DNA of 64,000 bases, taken from contig CAJQTY010000001.1 of assembly GCA_907163075.1 (NCBI GenBank), positions 186,001-250,000 of the forward strand, written 5' to 3'. Source of the stretch: an uncultured Rhodocyclaceae bacterium (GTDB taxonomy: Bacteria; Pseudomonadota; Gammaproteobacteria; Burkholderiales; Rhodocyclaceae). The notes beneath the pieces were generated by a model, which saw nothing but the letters and a program-made list of their open reading frames with translations, did no database searches and was not told the origin of the DNA. Position numbers and translations under genes: made by a program. The stretch's first letter is position 1. Every line of letters begins with the position of its first letter. Positions 1-11,948 of the stretch are shown here, one piece after another.

Positions 1-696
1 CCAAGTATGAACCGGCCACATTGGCACCTTGACCGCGAAGGCCACCAGAAAAGCGAGAAAGATCCACATCTGTGGAACTCTGGCGATGGGCATCTGATGC
101 CAGTCAAGAATTGAAAAACTGCCACCGGACTGCACAAACAAGTAGATCAGCGAAACCAGGAACAGCAATGATCCCATCAGGGTGAACAGGAAAAACTTGA
201 AAGCCGCATAGACCCGCCTCGGTCCACCCCAGACGCCGATGATCAGATACAACGGAATCAGCGAAGCTTCAAAGAAGATGTAGAACAACATGCCGTCAAG
301 CGAGGCAAAAATACCGTTCAGCAGACCCGACATGATAAGGAAGCTGGCATTGTACTGAGCAACCTTGTTGTCGATGACTTGCCAACCCGCCAGTACAACA
401 ATGATCGTGATGAAGCTGTTAAGCATCACGAACAGCATCGAAATACCATCGACACCCAGATGGTAGTTGATGTTGAAACGTGGAATCCATGGCGAAAGCT
501 CAACAAACTGCATCGTCGATGTCGTCACGTCAAAATCGATATAAAGCGGGATAGTGACCAGCAAGCCAGCAACTGCACCGAGCAGAGCGAGCATTCGAGC
601 CAAGGGCGCATTGCGATCCGATCCGGTAGCCAGCACGAAAAGGCCGGTCAGAATCGGAACCCAGATGGCTAGCGAGAGAAGCGGCATACCTGACAT
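1..696 (-). CDS. nuoM: NADH-quinone oxidoreductase subunit M (partial, C-terminus beyond left edge)
   Basis: Membrane proton-pumping subunit of complex I, related to Mrp antiporters. I translated the minus strand by hand from the ATG whose first base is 696. It gives 232 uninterrupted codons to the window edge, beginning MSGMPLLSLAIW, with several hydrophobic helices and the conserved stretch FEASLIPLYLIIGVWGG seen in NuoM. The glutamate in FEASLIP corresponds to the essential helix-5 Glu of this family. It lies 23 bases downstream of the nuoL stop, as in the usual order nuoL-M-N. The C-terminal half and nuoN are outside the window. Confidence 0.95.
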   Translation of the reverse strand, partial: MSGMPLLSLAIWVPILTGLFVLATGSDRNAPLARMLALLGAVAGLLVTIPLYIDFDVTTSTMQFVELSPWIPRFNINYHLGVDGISMLFVMLNSFITIIVVLAGWQVIDNKVAQYNASFLIMSGLLNGIFASLDGMLFYIFFEASLIPLYLIIGVWGGPRRVYAAFKFFLFTLMGSLLFLVSLIYLFVQSGGSFSILDWHQMPIARVPQMWIFLAFLVAFAVKVPMWPVHTW

Positions 697-719
697 ATTG
701 TTCCCAGTCTTTATTCAGT

Positions 720-2810
720 TCAGGCGCGCAACAGCCAGAAAGAAAGCAGCGCGCAAACACCAAAGATCATCGTGAAGGCGTAGTGGTAGATGTGTCCCGA
801 CTGGAAGAAACGCGCCAGCATCGAAACGGCGCCAACAAGACGAACGGCACCGCCAACAATCAGGCCATCAATCACGCCAGCGTCCCCGCCTTTCCACAGG
901 CCTCTACCAATCAAACGGGCACCACCGGCAAGAACCACTTCGTTAAACTTGTCAAAGTAATATTTGTTCTCAAGCAGCGTATAGATCGGTCCACAGGCGG
1001 CCTTGATCGACGCCGGAATTTCAGGGCGCTTAAGATAGAAAAACCACGACAAGGCGACACCAGAGAAAGCGAGCCAGAATACTGGTGTGCCAAGGGCGTG
1101 GGTCGCCATCGCAAATGCACCATGGAATTCGTGTGCGAGTTCCTCCATCACTGGATGCACCTCGGAATTGATGAAAATAGCATCTTTGAAGAACCCACCA
1201 AACAACATCGGTTCGATAGTGATGTAGCCAATAACAACAGAAGGAATGGCGAGCAACACCAAAGGCAACCAGACAACCCAAGGTGTCTCGTGCGGCTTCT
1301 GTCCGGGGGCAAGACCATGATGTTCCTCGTGCACATCCGTGGCATGGTGATCGTCATCGCCATGTGCGGCATGGGCATTGTCATCGTGCTGCTTGGCGTG
1401 CGAAGAATCATTAACGGCCGCATGCGCCTTACCAAAACGCTCCTCGCCATGGAACACGAGAAAATACATCCGGAACGAGTAGAAAGCAGTAACGAATACA
1501 CCAGCCATGACCGAAAAGTAGGCGAAACCGGAACCCGAAATGTGCGACATCGCTACGGCCTCGATGATCGAATCCTTAGAATAGAAACCAGCGAAGAAGG
1601 GAGTTCCAATCAGGGCCAGCGAGCCGATCAGTGAAGTGAGCCAGGTAATCGGCATGTATTTGCGCAAACCACCCATGTTGCGGATGTCCTGATCGTGATG
1701 CATGCCAATGATGACCGATCCTGCACCGAGGAAAAGCAGGGCCTTGAAGAAGGCATGCGTCATGAGGTGAAAAATAGCCACCGAGTAGGCCGACGCACCG
1801 AGAGCAACCGTCATGTAGCCCAACTGGGAGAGCGTCGAATAGGCCACCACGCGCTTGATGTCGTTCTGGATGACACCTAAGAAGCCCATGAACAGCGCTG
1901 TAATCGATCCGATGACAATAACGAAGGATAACGCCGTATCCGAAAGCTCGAATAGTGGCGACATTCGAGCTACCATGAAAATACCGGCGGTCACCATCGT
2001 TGCCGCGTGGATCAGCGCGGAAATTGGAGTCGGGCCTTCCATCGAATCCGGCAGCCAGACATGCAGCGGGACCTGTGCCGATTTGCCCATCGCACCGATA
2101 AACAACAGAATACACGTAGCACTCATCAGCGAAACGGTACCGCTCTCAAAGCCGGCATACAGCGTAATCGTCGCATTGGCTAATTTGGGGGCATGTTCGA
2201 AAACGGTTTTGTAGTCAAGCGAACCGAAGTGCGCAAGAACAAGACCAATACCAAGGATGAAGCCAAAGTCGCCAACTCGGTTGACGAGGAAGGCTTTCAT
2301 ATTTGCAATAATCGCCGTCGGCCGGGTGTACCAGAAACCGATCAGCAGGTAAGAAACAAGGCCGACGGCTTCCCAGCCGAAGAAGAGCTGCATGAAGTTG
2401 TTGCTCATCACCAGCATCAACATCGAAAAGGTAAACAAGGCGATGTAGCTGAAGAATCGGTTATAGCCAGGATCGTCCTGCATGTAACCGATGGTGTAGA
2501 TGTGCACCATCAGCGACACAAAGGTAACAACTAGCATCATCGTTACAGTGAGCTGATCAATCAAGAAGCCGACTTCAAACGTGTAGTCGCCGGAGGTCAG
2601 CCACTGGTAGACCGGGCCGTTGAAGGTGTTACCGGCCGCCACATCCTGGAAGATGAAAACTGAAGCAATGAAGGCAATGGCGACACCTGATATCGCAGAG
2701 GTATGGGCTACCCAGCGAGGAATGACACGGCAGAACAAGCCCGCAACAATCGCCCCGACGAGTGGAGCAAGAGGAACCAGAAGGTAGAGCTTTTGCATTT
2801 CCATGTTCAA
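720..2810 (-). CDS. nuoL: NADH-quinone oxidoreductase subunit L
   Basis: Distal proton-pumping membrane subunit of complex I, 696 residues. Conserved motifs such as [19 protein letters not shown] and [20 protein letters not shown] are visible. The start given is a TTG that overlaps the nuoK stop (TTGA); an ATG 6 or 12 bases further in is equally possible and would give a start near [10 protein letters not shown]. Between the core helices and the C-terminal lateral helix, at about residues 455-500, there is a loop very rich in His, Asp and Ala. The loop interrupts neither the frame nor the core helices. Confidence 0.97.
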   Translation of the reverse strand: MNMEMQKLYLLVPLAPLVGAIVAGLFCRVIPRWVAHTSAISGVAIAFIASVFIFQDVAAGNTFNGPVYQWLTSGDYTFEVGFLIDQLTVTMMLVVTFVSLMVHIYTIGYMQDDPGYNRFFSYIALFTFSMLMLVMSNNFMQLFFGWEAVGLVSYLLIGFWYTRPTAIIANMKAFLVNRVGDFGFILGIGLVLAHFGSLDYKTVFEHAPKLANATITLYAGFESGTVSLMSATCILLFIGAMGKSAQVPLHVWLPDSMEGPTPISALIHAATMVTAGIFMVARMSPLFELSDTALSFVIVIGSITALFMGFLGVIQNDIKRVVAYSTLSQLGYMTVALGASAYSVAIFHLMTHAFFKALLFLGAGSVIIGMHHDQDIRNMGGLRKYMPITWLTSLIGSLALIGTPFFAGFYSKDSIIEAVAMSHISGSGFAYFSVMAGVFVTAFYSFRMYFLVFHGEERFGKAHAAVNDSSHAKQHDDNAHAAHGDDDHHATDVHEEHHGLAPGQKPHETPWVVWLPLVLLAIPSVVIGYITIEPMLFGGFFKDAIFINSEVHPVMEELAHEFHGAFAMATHALGTPVFWLAFSGVALSWFFYLKRPEIPASIKAACGPIYTLLENKYYFDKFNEVVLAGGARLIGRGLWKGGDAGVIDGLIVGGAVRLVGAVSMLARFFQSGHIYHYAFTMIFGVCALLSFWLLRA

Positions 2811-3112
2811 CCCTTCAGGCTGTCCAAATCATCCACGTGGATGGTCTTCAGGTTACGGAACAGCACGACGAGAATCGCCAGGCCAATTGCCGATTCAGCG
2901 GCAGCAACAGTGAGAATGAAGAAGACGAAAATCTGTCCCGCCAGATCTTGCATGTAGTGCGAAAAAGCAACGAAGTTCATATTGACCGCCAGCAACATCA
3001 ACTCGATCGACATCAGGATGATGATCAAATTTTTCCGGTTAAGGAAAATGCCGATGATACTGATCGCAAAAAGGATCGCGCCTAATATCAAAAAATGGGA
3101 CAGTGTAAGCAA
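2807..3112 (-). CDS. nuoK: NADH-quinone oxidoreductase subunit K
   Basis: Small three-helix membrane subunit of complex I, 101 residues, the normal family length. I chose the TTG start at 3112 because an AGGGAGG ribosome binding site lies four bases upstream. The ATG 48 bases further out would add an unconserved, charged N-terminus. The conserved helix containing IELMLLAVN carries the membrane-buried Glu of the proton path, and a second buried Glu lies in [11 protein letters not shown]. The stop overlaps the nuoL start. Confidence 0.95.
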   Translation of the reverse strand: MLTLSHFLILGAILFAISIIGIFLNRKNLIIILMSIELMLLAVNMNFVAFSHYMQDLAGQIFVFFILTVAAAESAIGLAILVVLFRNLKTIHVDDLDSLKG

Positions 3113-3228
3113 GGTGCCTCCCTGATTCCTTTTACGAGCGATGGCTTCAAATGCCACCACATCGAATTCTTAAATCTTAAATTACGAATGTTCAGACATT
3201 CATTGCGTTCTTCTGTGGAACTTAGCTA

Positions 3229-3831
3229 TCAGTCGCGCTTCTCAGCAGTCATTTTAAGTACGCGAACGCGGTCTTCCACTTTTACGAAAACCTGCTGTGA
3301 CGGACTGACTGATTTACTCTTCCTCTTGCCACGCAGAGTCAGCGCGACCGCTGCGACAACACCGACAAGCAGAACAACCGAGGCTAGCTCAAATGGATAA
3401 ACATACTCGGTAAATAAAAGACGACCGACGGCCTGAACATTGCTGTAACCAGCGGGCGCTTGCGAAATATCCTTCTCGAACAGATCAAAATAGCTACCAC
3501 CAAGAACCAGGCTCATTTCAGCAACCATCAGTAGCGCGACTATCGATCCCAATGGCAGATAACTCCAGAAACCCTCGCGCAACCGATCGATGTTGATATC
3601 GAGCATCATGACGACAAACAGGAAGAGAACCATGACCGCACCGACATAGACAAGGACAAGCGCAATGGCCAGAAACTCGGCCTGCAGCAGGATCCACACG
3701 CCACTCGCACTAAAAAAGGCGAGAACGAGGTGTAGCGCGGCATGAACCGGATTACGCAAGGTCACCACACGCAGACTGGCATAAACCAGAATCGCAGAGA
3801 GAAAATAAAAAACGAAGGTCTTGAATTCCAT
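3229..3831 (-). CDS. nuoJ: NADH-quinone oxidoreductase subunit J
   Basis: Membrane subunit of complex I, 200 residues with five predicted helices. The segment LVYVGAVMVLFLFVVMMLDI contains the conserved YxGAxMVLFLFVxMML motif of NuoJ, whose helix forms the pi-bulge next to the quinone channel. The C-terminal 25 residues are charged and cytoplasmic. It follows nuoI by 14 bases and precedes nuoK by about 116 bases, a slightly long gap for this operon. Confidence 0.96.
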   Translation of the reverse strand: MEFKTFVFYFLSAILVYASLRVVTLRNPVHAALHLVLAFFSASGVWILLQAEFLAIALVLVYVGAVMVLFLFVVMMLDINIDRLREGFWSYLPLGSIVALLMVAEMSLVLGGSYFDLFEKDISQAPAGYSNVQAVGRLLFTEYVYPFELASVVLLVGVVAAVALTLRGKRKSKSVSPSQQVFVKVEDRVRVLKMTAEKRD

Positions 3832-3845
3832 CGTATCGGCGCCTG

Positions 3846-4334
3846 TTAGCGGTATTTCGCGTCAAGTTGGCGGTCTTCGGCGATCTGCGCTTCATAGTGA
3901 TCGCCGTTGGCCAGCAACATTGGCTTGGTGTAATAGAGATCGCCGCGTTTTTCACCGTGGTACTCGTAAACGCGGGTTTCGACAATGGCATCGACGGGGC
4001 ATGCTTCCTCGCAAAATCCACAGAAAATACATTTGTTCAGATCGATGTCATACCGTGTCGTGCGGCGCGAACCATCGTCCCGCTGAGCGGATTCGATAAC
4101 TATGGCCATCGCCGGACAAACGGCCTCACAAAGCTTACAGGCGATGCAACGTTCCTCTCCGTTCGGGTAGCGGCGTAACGCATGCAAACCGCGAAAGCGG
4201 AAGCTCTGCGGTGTTTTTTCCTCGGGGTACTGGACGGTAATCTTGCGAGCAAACATATATCGCCCGGTCACCGACATGCCCTTGAACAACTCCTTGAGCA
4301 GGAGGCTATTAAAAATCTCTTTCATCGAACCCAT
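3846..4334 (-). CDS. nuoI: NADH-quinone oxidoreductase subunit I (2x[4Fe-4S])
   Basis: Electron-transfer subunit of the complex I peripheral arm, 162 residues. Two ferredoxin-type motifs that bind clusters N6a and N6b are intact: [12 protein letters not shown] around residues 63-74 and [12 protein letters not shown] around residues 102-113. The N-terminus begins with an amphipathic helix typical of the family, which anchors it to NuoH. It starts 10 bases after nuoH ends. Confidence 0.97.
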   Translation of the reverse strand: MGSMKEIFNSLLLKELFKGMSVTGRYMFARKITVQYPEEKTPQSFRFRGLHALRRYPNGEERCIACKLCEAVCPAMAIVIESAQRDDGSRRTTRYDIDLNKCIFCGFCEEACPVDAIVETRVYEYHGEKRGDLYYTKPMLLANGDHYEAQIAEDRQLDAKYR

Positions 4335-4344
4335 GACTAGCCTC

Positions 4345-5454
4345 TCACTTCCAGATGTTCCACGGCGACATCATCCAGCAACCCACCACTACCAGCCAGA
4401 CTAGACACACGGGTATGAACACTTTCCAGCCGAGACGCATGATCTGGTCGTAGCGATAACGCGGGAAGGTGGCGCGAATCCAGAAGAAGAAAAAAATGAT
4501 CGCCGAAATTTTTGCGAACAGCCAGAAAATACTATCTGGCAAGAAGCCGACAGGCGACAACCAACCGCCAAGAAACAGCAGCGAAGTAAGTGTCGAACAC
4601 AAAATCATGGCCGAGTATTCTGCAAGCTGGAATACGGCAAACGCCATCCCTGAATACTCGACGTGGTAGCCAACGATCTCCGACTCACCTTCAGCCATAT
4701 CGAACGGCGCACGGTTAGTTTCCGCGACTGTAGAAACCAAATAGACCACGAACATCGGCAGCAGCGATAACCAGTTCCAGGACAGGAAGCCTAGGCCCAT
4801 CTCGGCAAACCGCCCCTGGCCCTGCCCTTTGACGATGTCGCCAAGGTTAAGACTGTTTGAAACCATGAGGACGACGACAAGCGCGATACCCATCGCTACT
4901 TCATACGAGATCAATTGAGCGGCAGAGCGCATACCGCCGAGAAATGCATACTTTGAATTGGACGACCATCCAGCAAGGATGATGCCGTAAACACCAATTG
5001 ACGTAACCGCCATAATGTAAAGCATGCTGGCATTGACATTGGCCACGACCAACACATCGTTGAACGGAATAACGGCCCAAGCAATCAGTGCAGGTGCAAA
5101 AGCAAATACTGGCGCCAGTAGAAAAACCGACTTATCGGCTCCGGACGGAATCACAACCTCTTTCAGCATCAGCTTGAGGCCGTCTGCAATCGGCTGGATG
5201 AGGCCCCAGGGACCGACACGATTCGGGCCAATACGCACCTGCATCCACCCAATGAACTTGCGCTCCCAGAACGTAACGTAGGCCACAACCAAGAGCAGCG
5301 GCGCGATGATGAGCATCACCTTGATCACTGTCCACACGGTGGTGAGAATATTCACCCAAGCCGAACCAAAAAAGCTCTCGCCCAATTGCATCAGCCAGTC
5401 AAAATATGGAATCAGGAAGCCCGGCAACAGTTGCTGCAGCGTCTCCACCATCAT
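4345..5454 (-). CDS. nuoH: NADH-quinone oxidoreductase subunit H
   Basis: Membrane subunit of complex I that forms the quinone-binding chamber with NuoB and NuoD, 369 residues with eight or more helices. Family signatures visible are [19 protein letters not shown] near residue 63 and [20 protein letters not shown]. The glutamates of the latter line the entrance of the proton channel. The start codon overlaps the nuoG stop by four bases, so translation is probably coupled. Confidence 0.97.
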   Translation of the reverse strand: MMVETLQQLLPGFLIPYFDWLMQLGESFFGSAWVNILTTVWTVIKVMLIIAPLLLVVAYVTFWERKFIGWMQVRIGPNRVGPWGLIQPIADGLKLMLKEVVIPSGADKSVFLLAPVFAFAPALIAWAVIPFNDVLVVANVNASMLYIMAVTSIGVYGIILAGWSSNSKYAFLGGMRSAAQLISYEVAMGIALVVVLMVSNSLNLGDIVKGQGQGRFAEMGLGFLSWNWLSLLPMFVVYLVSTVAETNRAPFDMAEGESEIVGYHVEYSGMAFAVFQLAEYSAMILCSTLTSLLFLGGWLSPVGFLPDSIFWLFAKISAIIFFFFWIRATFPRYRYDQIMRLGWKVFIPVCLVWLVVVGCWMMSPWNIWK

Positions 5455-7787
5455 GCACGCTCCACATTAATCGTACCGAACATGTCGCCCAAGGCCGCGG
5501 TCGACACGTGTGCAGCAGCGACACGCACACATCCGCTGGGCACAGTTTCATCGATTCTGGCGGTCAGCAACGCTTCACCCTGCCCCTGGCTGACACGAAC
5601 TTGAGCGCCATCGCTGACTCCAGCCTGCACCAGCGTTGCTGCACACATGCGGGCCGATGGCGGAAGCGCATCATTCGTCTTCTGCAAGGAAATAGCGCGA
5701 CGAACCAAAGGATCGGCGAAATATATGGGCACATCAGCTATACGGCGAAGTCCGCCGTCAGCAACACCACTGACAAGCACTGGAGCCACACCAGTTATGC
5801 GGTTATCCAGACCGCTAACGAAGTTGCTGTCCGGCCGAACGATCTCATCGCGGACCTGTTCGCTGGACTCGTAATTGAAGCCCGACACCCCCAGCACATT
5901 GCCCAGTACACGCAAAACCTTCCAGCCCGGACGGGAGTCACCAAGAGGGCGAAGCACGCCATGGAAACTTTGCACACGGCCCTCGGTATTGATGAAGGTG
6001 CCGGAAGTTTCGGTGAACGGCGTAGTCGGCAGAAACACATCCGCATAATCAAGCACGCCACCGGGTTTGAACGGTGTCAGCATGACCACCAACGCAGCCT
6101 GTTTGAGCGCCGCAGTAGCTTGTAGAGGGTTGTAACAATCAAGCTCCGGCTCGATACCGAGAAGAACATACGCCTTACGCGGCTGGGCAAACATTTCGTA
6201 GGCATTGAGCGCTGTCGGCAGCGCCTTGGCAACATAGCCTCCGACACTATTAGCCGCTTCGCCGATGAAGCCGAAACTGGCACCGGTAAGCCTGGCTAGT
6301 TCAGCTGCCAGAGCATGGATCTGTGACGCCTGACCAGCCTGCTCCGCAACATTGCCGAGGAAGATCGCGTGCTTTTCGCCAGACAGAAGACTTTCGGCAA
6401 TAGCCTTGCTTGTTACGCCCGACTCGACCGATTCCAGGCCGGCCGGAACCACCGCATTCTTAAGCTGCGCCGCTGCCTTTACGACTCCAGCCAACGCGCG
6501 CAACAGTTCTTCGGGTGAGACTGTGATGCTTGCGTGCAGGTTGATTAGAGGATCGTCGCCAGTCACAGAAATCAAACTGACTTGCCCCGATTTCTTGGCA
6601 AGTTGGCGAAGACGTTGAGCGAACAACGGATGGTCCTTGCGCAAGAAACTGCCAACCACGAGCGCCGCGTCAAGATCCTTGATTTCCGACAATTTGAGTC
6701 CAAGCCAAGGCGCCCCAACCAGCTTGCCATCGGCCGAAAAATCACGACGTCGCGGACGGAAGTCGACACTGCCCGAACCTAAGCCCCGCGTGAGTTTCTG
6801 CAGTAGATAGAGTTCTTCAAGCGTGGAGTGCGGTGCCGCCAGCGACGCGATAGCCTCTCCGCCGTGAGTCTTGACAATATCCAGAAGTGCATGCGATGCA
6901 TAGTCGAGCGCAACATTCCATTCGACTTCACGCAAGGCGCCATCAACACGGATCATGGGTTTCTGCAAGCGTTCTCCGGAGCTCAGCGCTTCATAGGAGA
7001 AGCGGTCCCGATCAGATATCCAGCACTCATTGACTTCCTCGTTCTCGCGTGGAAGAACACGCACGACGCGGTTGTTCTTGGTTTGCAAGGTGAGATTAGC
7101 GCCGATGCTGTCATGCGGGCTGATCGACTTGCGGCGCGACAGTTCCCAGCTCCGCGCAGAATACCGGAACGGCTTGGACGTCAACGCGCCAACCGGACAC
7201 AGGTCAATCATGTTGCCTGACAACTCTGAATCAACCGTGCGGCCAACAAACGTTTGGATCTCCGAATGCATATTGCGGTTGGCCATACCGAGCTCCATCA
7301 CGCCAGCGACTTCCTGGCCGAAACGGACGCAACGGGTGCAATGGATACACCGCGACATTTCCTGCATTGAGACCAGCGGACCAATCTCCTTGTGGAAAAC
7401 GACTCGCTTGGCCTCCTCATAGCGGGAAGCCATTCCGCCGTAACCTACCGCCAGATCCTGCAACTGACACTCGCCACCTTGGTCACAGATCGGACAATCA
7501 AGCGGGTGGTTGATCAGCAGAAACTCCATCACGCCCTTCTGGGCGTTGATGGCAAGTTCCGAATGAGTAAACACCTTCATGCCGCTGGTTACTGGCGTTG
7601 CACAAGCGGGTAAAGGCTTTGGCGCTTTCTCGACCTGCACCAGACACATTCGGCAGCTGGCGGCAATGGAGAGCTTCTTGTGGTAACAAAAATGCGGAAT
7701 ATAGGTACCAACAAGCTGGGCGGCATCCATGATGGTGCTGCCCGCTGGCACTTGCGCCTGTTTGCCGTCGATTTCAATATCTAGCAT
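5451..7787 (-). CDS. nuoG: NADH-quinone oxidoreductase subunit G (Fe-S protein)
   Basis: Large Fe-S subunit of complex I, 778 residues. The N-terminal [2Fe-2S] domain has the pattern C-(x)n-CRMC-(x)n-C around residues 34-62. It is followed by the HxxxC cluster region ([18 protein letters not shown]) and a [4Fe-4S] motif ([10 protein letters not shown]). The C-terminal two thirds is the molybdopterin-oxidoreductase-like fold, which has no known cofactor in NuoG. The gene lies between nuoF (9-base gap) and nuoH (4-base overlap). Confidence 0.97.
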   Translation of the reverse strand: MLDIEIDGKQAQVPAGSTIMDAAQLVGTYIPHFCYHKKLSIAASCRMCLVQVEKAPKPLPACATPVTSGMKVFTHSELAINAQKGVMEFLLINHPLDCPICDQGGECQLQDLAVGYGGMASRYEEAKRVVFHKEIGPLVSMQEMSRCIHCTRCVRFGQEVAGVMELGMANRNMHSEIQTFVGRTVDSELSGNMIDLCPVGALTSKPFRYSARSWELSRRKSISPHDSIGANLTLQTKNNRVVRVLPRENEEVNECWISDRDRFSYEALSSGERLQKPMIRVDGALREVEWNVALDYASHALLDIVKTHGGEAIASLAAPHSTLEELYLLQKLTRGLGSGSVDFRPRRRDFSADGKLVGAPWLGLKLSEIKDLDAALVVGSFLRKDHPLFAQRLRQLAKKSGQVSLISVTGDDPLINLHASITVSPEELLRALAGVVKAAAQLKNAVVPAGLESVESGVTSKAIAESLLSGEKHAIFLGNVAEQAGQASQIHALAAELARLTGASFGFIGEAANSVGGYVAKALPTALNAYEMFAQPRKAYVLLGIEPELDCYNPLQATAALKQAALVVMLTPFKPGGVLDYADVFLPTTPFTETSGTFINTEGRVQSFHGVLRPLGDSRPGWKVLRVLGNVLGVSGFNYESSEQVRDEIVRPDSNFVSGLDNRITGVAPVLVSGVADGGLRRIADVPIYFADPLVRRAISLQKTNDALPPSARMCAATLVQAGVSDGAQVRVSQGQGEALLTARIDETVPSGCVRVAAAHVSTAALGDMFGTINVERA

Positions 7788-7796
7788 ATCGCTACC

Positions 7797-9126
7797 TTAG
7801 ACTGTTGCCTTGAAGAAGCCACTTCCAGCGCGCTGAACATCGGGCGGAACCAAGCACTTCTTGTGTTCAATGTGGTACGCAAACTCGTCACGAAAATGCT
7901 TAACAAAGCTTTGCACCGGCATCGAGGCAGCATCGCCGAGCGCACAAATGGTGCGCCCCATGATGTTTGTGGTGACACTGTTAAGCAGATCAATATCCTC
8001 CGGACGCCCGGCTCCGTTCTCAATGCGATGGACGATTTTGTAAAGCCAGTTGGTTCCTTCACGACACGGAGTGCACTGGCCACACGACTCTTCGTAGTAA
8101 AAAAAGGAAAGCCGCTCGAGTGCCTTCACCATACACGTCGTTTCGTCCATGATGATGACCGCCCCGGAACCGAGCATCGAACCGGCCTTGGCAATGGAAT
8201 CATAGTCCATCGTGCAGTCCATCATGACATCGCCAGGCACCACAGGCGATGACGACCCACCTGGAATACAGCCTTTAAGCTTCCGATTGCCGCGCATGCC
8301 GCCAGCCATTTCGAGCAACGTCGCAAAAGGGGTGCCCAAGGGGATTTCATAGTTGCCCGGCTTATTGACATGGCCGGAAACCGAAAACAGCTTGGTACCG
8401 CCGTTGTTGGCCTTGCCAGCTTCAAGGTAGGCTTCGCCACCGAGATTCATGATGAACGGGATGGCACCGAAAGTCTCGGTGTTGTTGATCGTCGTTGGCT
8501 TGCCGTAGAGGCCAAAGCTGGCGGGGAAAGGCGGCTTGAATCGTGGCTGCCCCTTTTTCCCTTCGATCGACTCAAGTAAAGCTGTTTCCCTCGCCACAGA
8601 TGTAGGCGCCGTATCCGTGGTGCGCAAACAACTCGAAATTGAAACCGGCCCCGAGAATGTTCTTGCCAAGCAGACCAGCGGCACGTGCTTCTTCAAGCGC
8701 TTCTTCAAAGCGAGTGTAGATATCCCAAACCTCGCCATGAATATAATTATATCCACGTGCAGCACCCATCGCATACGCAGCAATGGTCATTCCCTCAATG
8801 ACCGAATGCGGATTGAAGCGAAGAATATCGCGATCCTTGAAGGTTCCTGGCTCACCTTCATCCGAATTGCAGACGACATATTTGTCGCCCGGAAAGGCTC
8901 GCGGCATGAAGCTCCACTTCAGTCCGGTCGGGAAGCCGGCACCACCACGCCCGCGCAGGACTGATTTCTTGACGTCATTGATAATCTGATCCTGGGGTCT
9001 TTTCTCCGCGAGAATTTTTTTCAACGCCGAGTAGCCGCCACGCTTGACATAGTCGTCCAAACGCCAGGCATTGTCGCCGTCAAGTCCGACGGTGAGCATC
9101 GGGTTTATTGCGCCGCGGATCGCCAT
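7797..9126 (-). pseudogene. nuoF: NADH-quinone oxidoreductase subunit F, interrupted by a +1 frameshift
   Basis: NADH- and FMN-binding subunit of complex I. The first part (9126 down to about 8590) reads normally from [12 protein letters not shown] through [14 protein letters not shown] (FMN site) and [13 protein letters not shown] (NADH site). At 8588-8590 one extra C on the plus strand turns the conserved [13 protein letters not shown] into CGEGNSFT followed by a stop. In the shifted frame the protein resumes at [17 protein letters not shown] and runs to 7797, including ESCGQCTPCREG (cluster N3). With the base removed the product is about 442 residues, a normal NuoF length. The start overlaps the nuoE stop as TAATG. 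Both halves are well conserved, so this is either a sequencing or assembly error or a very recent mutation. Confidence 0.9.
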
Positions 9127-9599
9127 TATTCGAGCTCCGCCAGCAGTTTGTCGATTTGCTCCGGCTGCATGCAACTACACATACGACGATTGTTAACCAG
9201 CATTACCGGCGCGTCGCCACAAGCGCCCATACATTCACCTTCCTTGAGGGTAATCTTGCCGTCGGGAGTCGTCTGGTTGAAACCGACACCCAGCTTCTTT
9301 TTGAGATACTCTCCGGCGTCGACACCACCGGACAGCATACATGGCAGATTGGTACAGACTGTCAGCTTGTATTTGCCCACCGGTTTCAGGTCGTACATGT
9401 TGTAGAAGCTGGCCACCTCGTAAGCCGCTATCGGTGCCATGCCCAAATAATTGGCGACAGATTCGATCGCCTCACTCGGCAACCAGCCCTGCTCCTCCTG
9501 AGCGATGGCCAATGCCGCCATCACCGCCGACTGCTTATGGTCAGCCGGATATTTGGCGATCTCACGATCAATTCTCTTCAAGGATTCTGTAGTCAGCAT
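9126..9599 (-). CDS. nuoE: NADH-quinone oxidoreductase subunit E ([2Fe-2S])
   Basis: Thioredoxin-like [2Fe-2S] subunit of complex I, 157 residues. The four ligand cysteines of cluster N1a are present as CTNLPC and, about 35 residues on, [11 protein letters not shown]. The N-terminal helical bundle ([17 protein letters not shown]) is typical. Its stop overlaps the nuoF start, and its start touches the nuoD stop at 9599. Confidence 0.97.
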   Translation of the reverse strand: MLTTESLKRIDREIAKYPADHKQSAVMAALAIAQEEQGWLPSEAIESVANYLGMAPIAAYEVASFYNMYDLKPVGKYKLTVCTNLPCMLSGGVDAGEYLKKKLGVGFNQTTPDGKITLKEGECMGACGDAPVMLVNNRRMCSCMQPEQIDKLLAELE

Positions 9600-10852
9600 T
9601 AGCGGTCAATCTCGCCAAAAACGATGTCAATTGTGCCGACCATCGTTACCACGTCGGCAATCATGTGGCCACGCGTCAATTCATCCAGCGACGCCAAGTG
9701 GACTAAACCCGGCGAACGTATCTTCAGTCGATACGGCTTGTTAGCGCCATCGGAAATCGCGTAAATCCCGAACTCACCCTTGGGATGCTCGACGGTCGAA
9801 TAAATCTGGCCTTCAGGCACGTGGATACCTTCGGTGCACAATTTGAAGTGGTGGATCAACTCCTCCATATTCGACTTCATGTTTGCGCGTGGCGGCGACG
9901 CCACCTTGAAATTGTCCGTAATCACCGGTCCAGGATTGACACGCAGCCAGTCGATACACTGTTTAATGATGCGATTCGACTGGCGCATTTCTTCGACCCG
10001 CACAAGATAACGGGCGTAACAGTCACCGGTAATGCCAACCGGAATATCGAAATCGACGCGATCATAAACCTCATAGGGTTGCTTCTTGCGAAGATCCCAC
10101 GCTATTCCTGAACCACGTATCATCGGACCAGTGTACCCAAGTTGCAAGGCACGCTCCGGGGTAACAATTCCAACATCGACCAAACGCTGTTTCCAGATAC
10201 GATTACCCGTTAGCAAGGTCTCGTATTCATCAGCAATCTTCGGGAAACGCGCAACGAAATCGTCCAGAAAATCAAGCAAGGTTCCGCTTCTCGCTTCGTT
10301 GAGCTGCTTCAACTTGGCGGAACTCTTCCACTTCGACTCTTTGTACTGCGGCATGGTATCCGGCAAATCGCGATAGACACCACCTGGACGATAATAGGCC
10401 GCATGCCAGCGCGAGCCTGAAACGGCTTCATAACAATCAACCAGATCTTCACGTTCACGCATCGCGTAAAGCATCATGGTCATCGCACCGACATCAAGCC
10501 CGTGCGCACCGATCCACAGCAAATGATTCAGAATTCTTGTTATTTCGTCAAACATCACCCGGATATATTGCGCACGAACAGGAACCTCGACACCGAGCAA
10601 CTTTTCAATCGCCATGCAGTATGCATGTTCGTTGCACATCATCGACATGTAGTCGAGACGATCCATATACGGAACCGACTGTATCCAGGTTTTGTTTTCT
10701 GCAAGTTTTTCGGTCGCGCGATGCAACATTCCGATATGCGGATCTGCGCGCATTACAACTTCGCCGTCAAGTTCAAGCACCATGCGCAACACCCCATGCG
10801 CGGCAGGATGCTGCGGCCCGAAGTTTAACGTGTAGTTCTGGATATCAGCCAT
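9599..10852 (-). CDS. nuoD: NADH-quinone oxidoreductase subunit D
   Basis: 49-kDa-type subunit that forms the quinone site with NuoB, 417 residues. Recognised by the N-terminal [14 protein letters not shown], in which His and the following region contact quinone, by [14 protein letters not shown] and by the C-terminal [10 protein letters not shown]. It overlaps nuoC by eight bases. NuoC and NuoD are separate here, not fused as in enterobacteria. Confidence 0.98.
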   Translation of the reverse strand: MADIQNYTLNFGPQHPAAHGVLRMVLELDGEVVMRADPHIGMLHRATEKLAENKTWIQSVPYMDRLDYMSMMCNEHAYCMAIEKLLGVEVPVRAQYIRVMFDEITRILNHLLWIGAHGLDVGAMTMMLYAMREREDLVDCYEAVSGSRWHAAYYRPGGVYRDLPDTMPQYKESKWKSSAKLKQLNEARSGTLLDFLDDFVARFPKIADEYETLLTGNRIWKQRLVDVGIVTPERALQLGYTGPMIRGSGIAWDLRKKQPYEVYDRVDFDIPVGITGDCYARYLVRVEEMRQSNRIIKQCIDWLRVNPGPVITDNFKVASPPRANMKSNMEELIHHFKLCTEGIHVPEGQIYSTVEHPKGEFGIYAISDGANKPYRLKIRSPGLVHLASLDELTRGHMIADVVTMVGTIDIVFGEIDR

Positions 10853-11450
10853 TTTCTACGTCCCCGTAGCTCTTTTCCCGAACAATTCGCGGAGTGACCT
10901 CACGCGGTTCAATCGTCACCGGTTGATAAATCACCCGCTGCTGATCTGGATCGTAGCGCATCTCGACATACCCGGAGATCGGGAAATCCTTACGGAAGGG
11001 ATGCCCGATAAAACCATAGTCGGTCAGAATCCGACGCAAATCAGGATGACCGGGGAATACGATCCCGTACAGATCGAAGGCTTCACGCTCGAACCAGTTA
11101 ACAGAATTCCAGATCGTGACGATTGAGGGAATCGAGGGAAAATCATCGTCCGACGCAAAACAGCGAACACGCAAACGCCAGTTGTGAGTCACCGAAATCA
11201 GATGGCTTACCGCGGCAAAGCGCTTGCCCGACCAATTACCGTTACCGTAGGTCGAGTAATCCACCCCGCACAGGTCCATCAACTCTTCGAAACGCAAGTC
11301 TGGTTCATCGCGAAGCCTCGTCATCACAACTTGATAATCGGCAACATCGACGTCAATGGTGATCTCGCCGAGCGATACCTGAAGCAATCCAATTTGGCCA
11401 CCGAAATGTTTTTGCAGGTTTTGGCTAAGCACTTCAAGCTTGGCGGACAT
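10845..11450 (-). CDS. nuoC: NADH-quinone oxidoreductase subunit C
   Basis: 30-kDa-type subunit of the peripheral arm, 201 residues. The signature [22 protein letters not shown] is present at about residues 119-143 ([18 protein letters not shown]), followed by the GHPFRKDFP motif. It is a scaffold subunit without cofactors and packs against NuoD. It lies 18 bases downstream of nuoB. Confidence 0.97.
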   Translation of the reverse strand: MSAKLEVLSQNLQKHFGGQIGLLQVSLGEITIDVDVADYQVVMTRLRDEPDLRFEELMDLCGVDYSTYGNGNWSGKRFAAVSHLISVTHNWRLRVRCFASDDDFPSIPSIVTIWNSVNWFEREAFDLYGIVFPGHPDLRRILTDYGFIGHPFRKDFPISGYVEMRYDPDQQRVIYQPVTIEPREVTPRIVREKSYGDVENG

Positions 11451-11468
11451 GACGGACTCTCGAATGAT

Positions 11469-11945
11469 TTAACGGGCGATGGTACTAGTGCGTCGAATCT
11501 TGTTCTGCAACTGAATGAGGCCATAAATCAGGGCTTCCGCCGTCGGTGGGCAACCCGGGACGTAAATATCGACTGGAACGATCCGGTCACATCCACGCAC
11601 AACGGAATAGGCATAGTGATAATAACCGCCGCCATTGGCACAGGACCCCATGGAAATCACCCAGCGCGGCTCGGCCATCTGGTCGTAAACCTTGCGTAGC
11701 GCTGGTGCCATTTTATTGGTCAGCGTACCAGCAACGATCATCACATCAGACTGGCGAGGGCTCGGGCGAAAAACAATCCCAAACCGATCCAGATCATAGC
11801 GCGAACAACCGGCATGAATCATTTCAATCGCACAACAGGCCAAACCAAAGCTCATCGGCCACATCGAGCCGGTGCGGACATAGTTGATCAACTTGTCAGC
11901 GGTCGTTGTAACAAAGCCTTCCTGGAGAATGCCATCAATACCCAT
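11469..11945 (-). CDS. nuoB: NADH-quinone oxidoreductase subunit B (cluster N2)
   Basis: Carries the terminal [4Fe-4S] cluster N2 that reduces quinone, 158 residues. The adjacent ligand cysteines are seen in [10 protein letters not shown]. Further ligands lie in [12 protein letters not shown] and [11 protein letters not shown]. The N-terminus ([17 protein letters not shown]) matches the usual betaproteobacterial start. It follows nuoA by three bases. Confidence 0.98.
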   Translation of the reverse strand: MGIDGILQEGFVTTTADKLINYVRTGSMWPMSFGLACCAIEMIHAGCSRYDLDRFGIVFRPSPRQSDVMIVAGTLTNKMAPALRKVYDQMAEPRWVISMGSCANGGGYYHYAYSVVRGCDRIVPVDIYVPGCPPTAEALIYGLIQLQNKIRRTSTIAR

Positions 11946-11948
11946 CGC

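Noticed and set aside
783-1634. 283-codon plus-strand ORF opposite nuoL
   Set aside because: It is antisense to a clearly conserved gene, has no recognisable domain, and its composition reflects the complementary strand.
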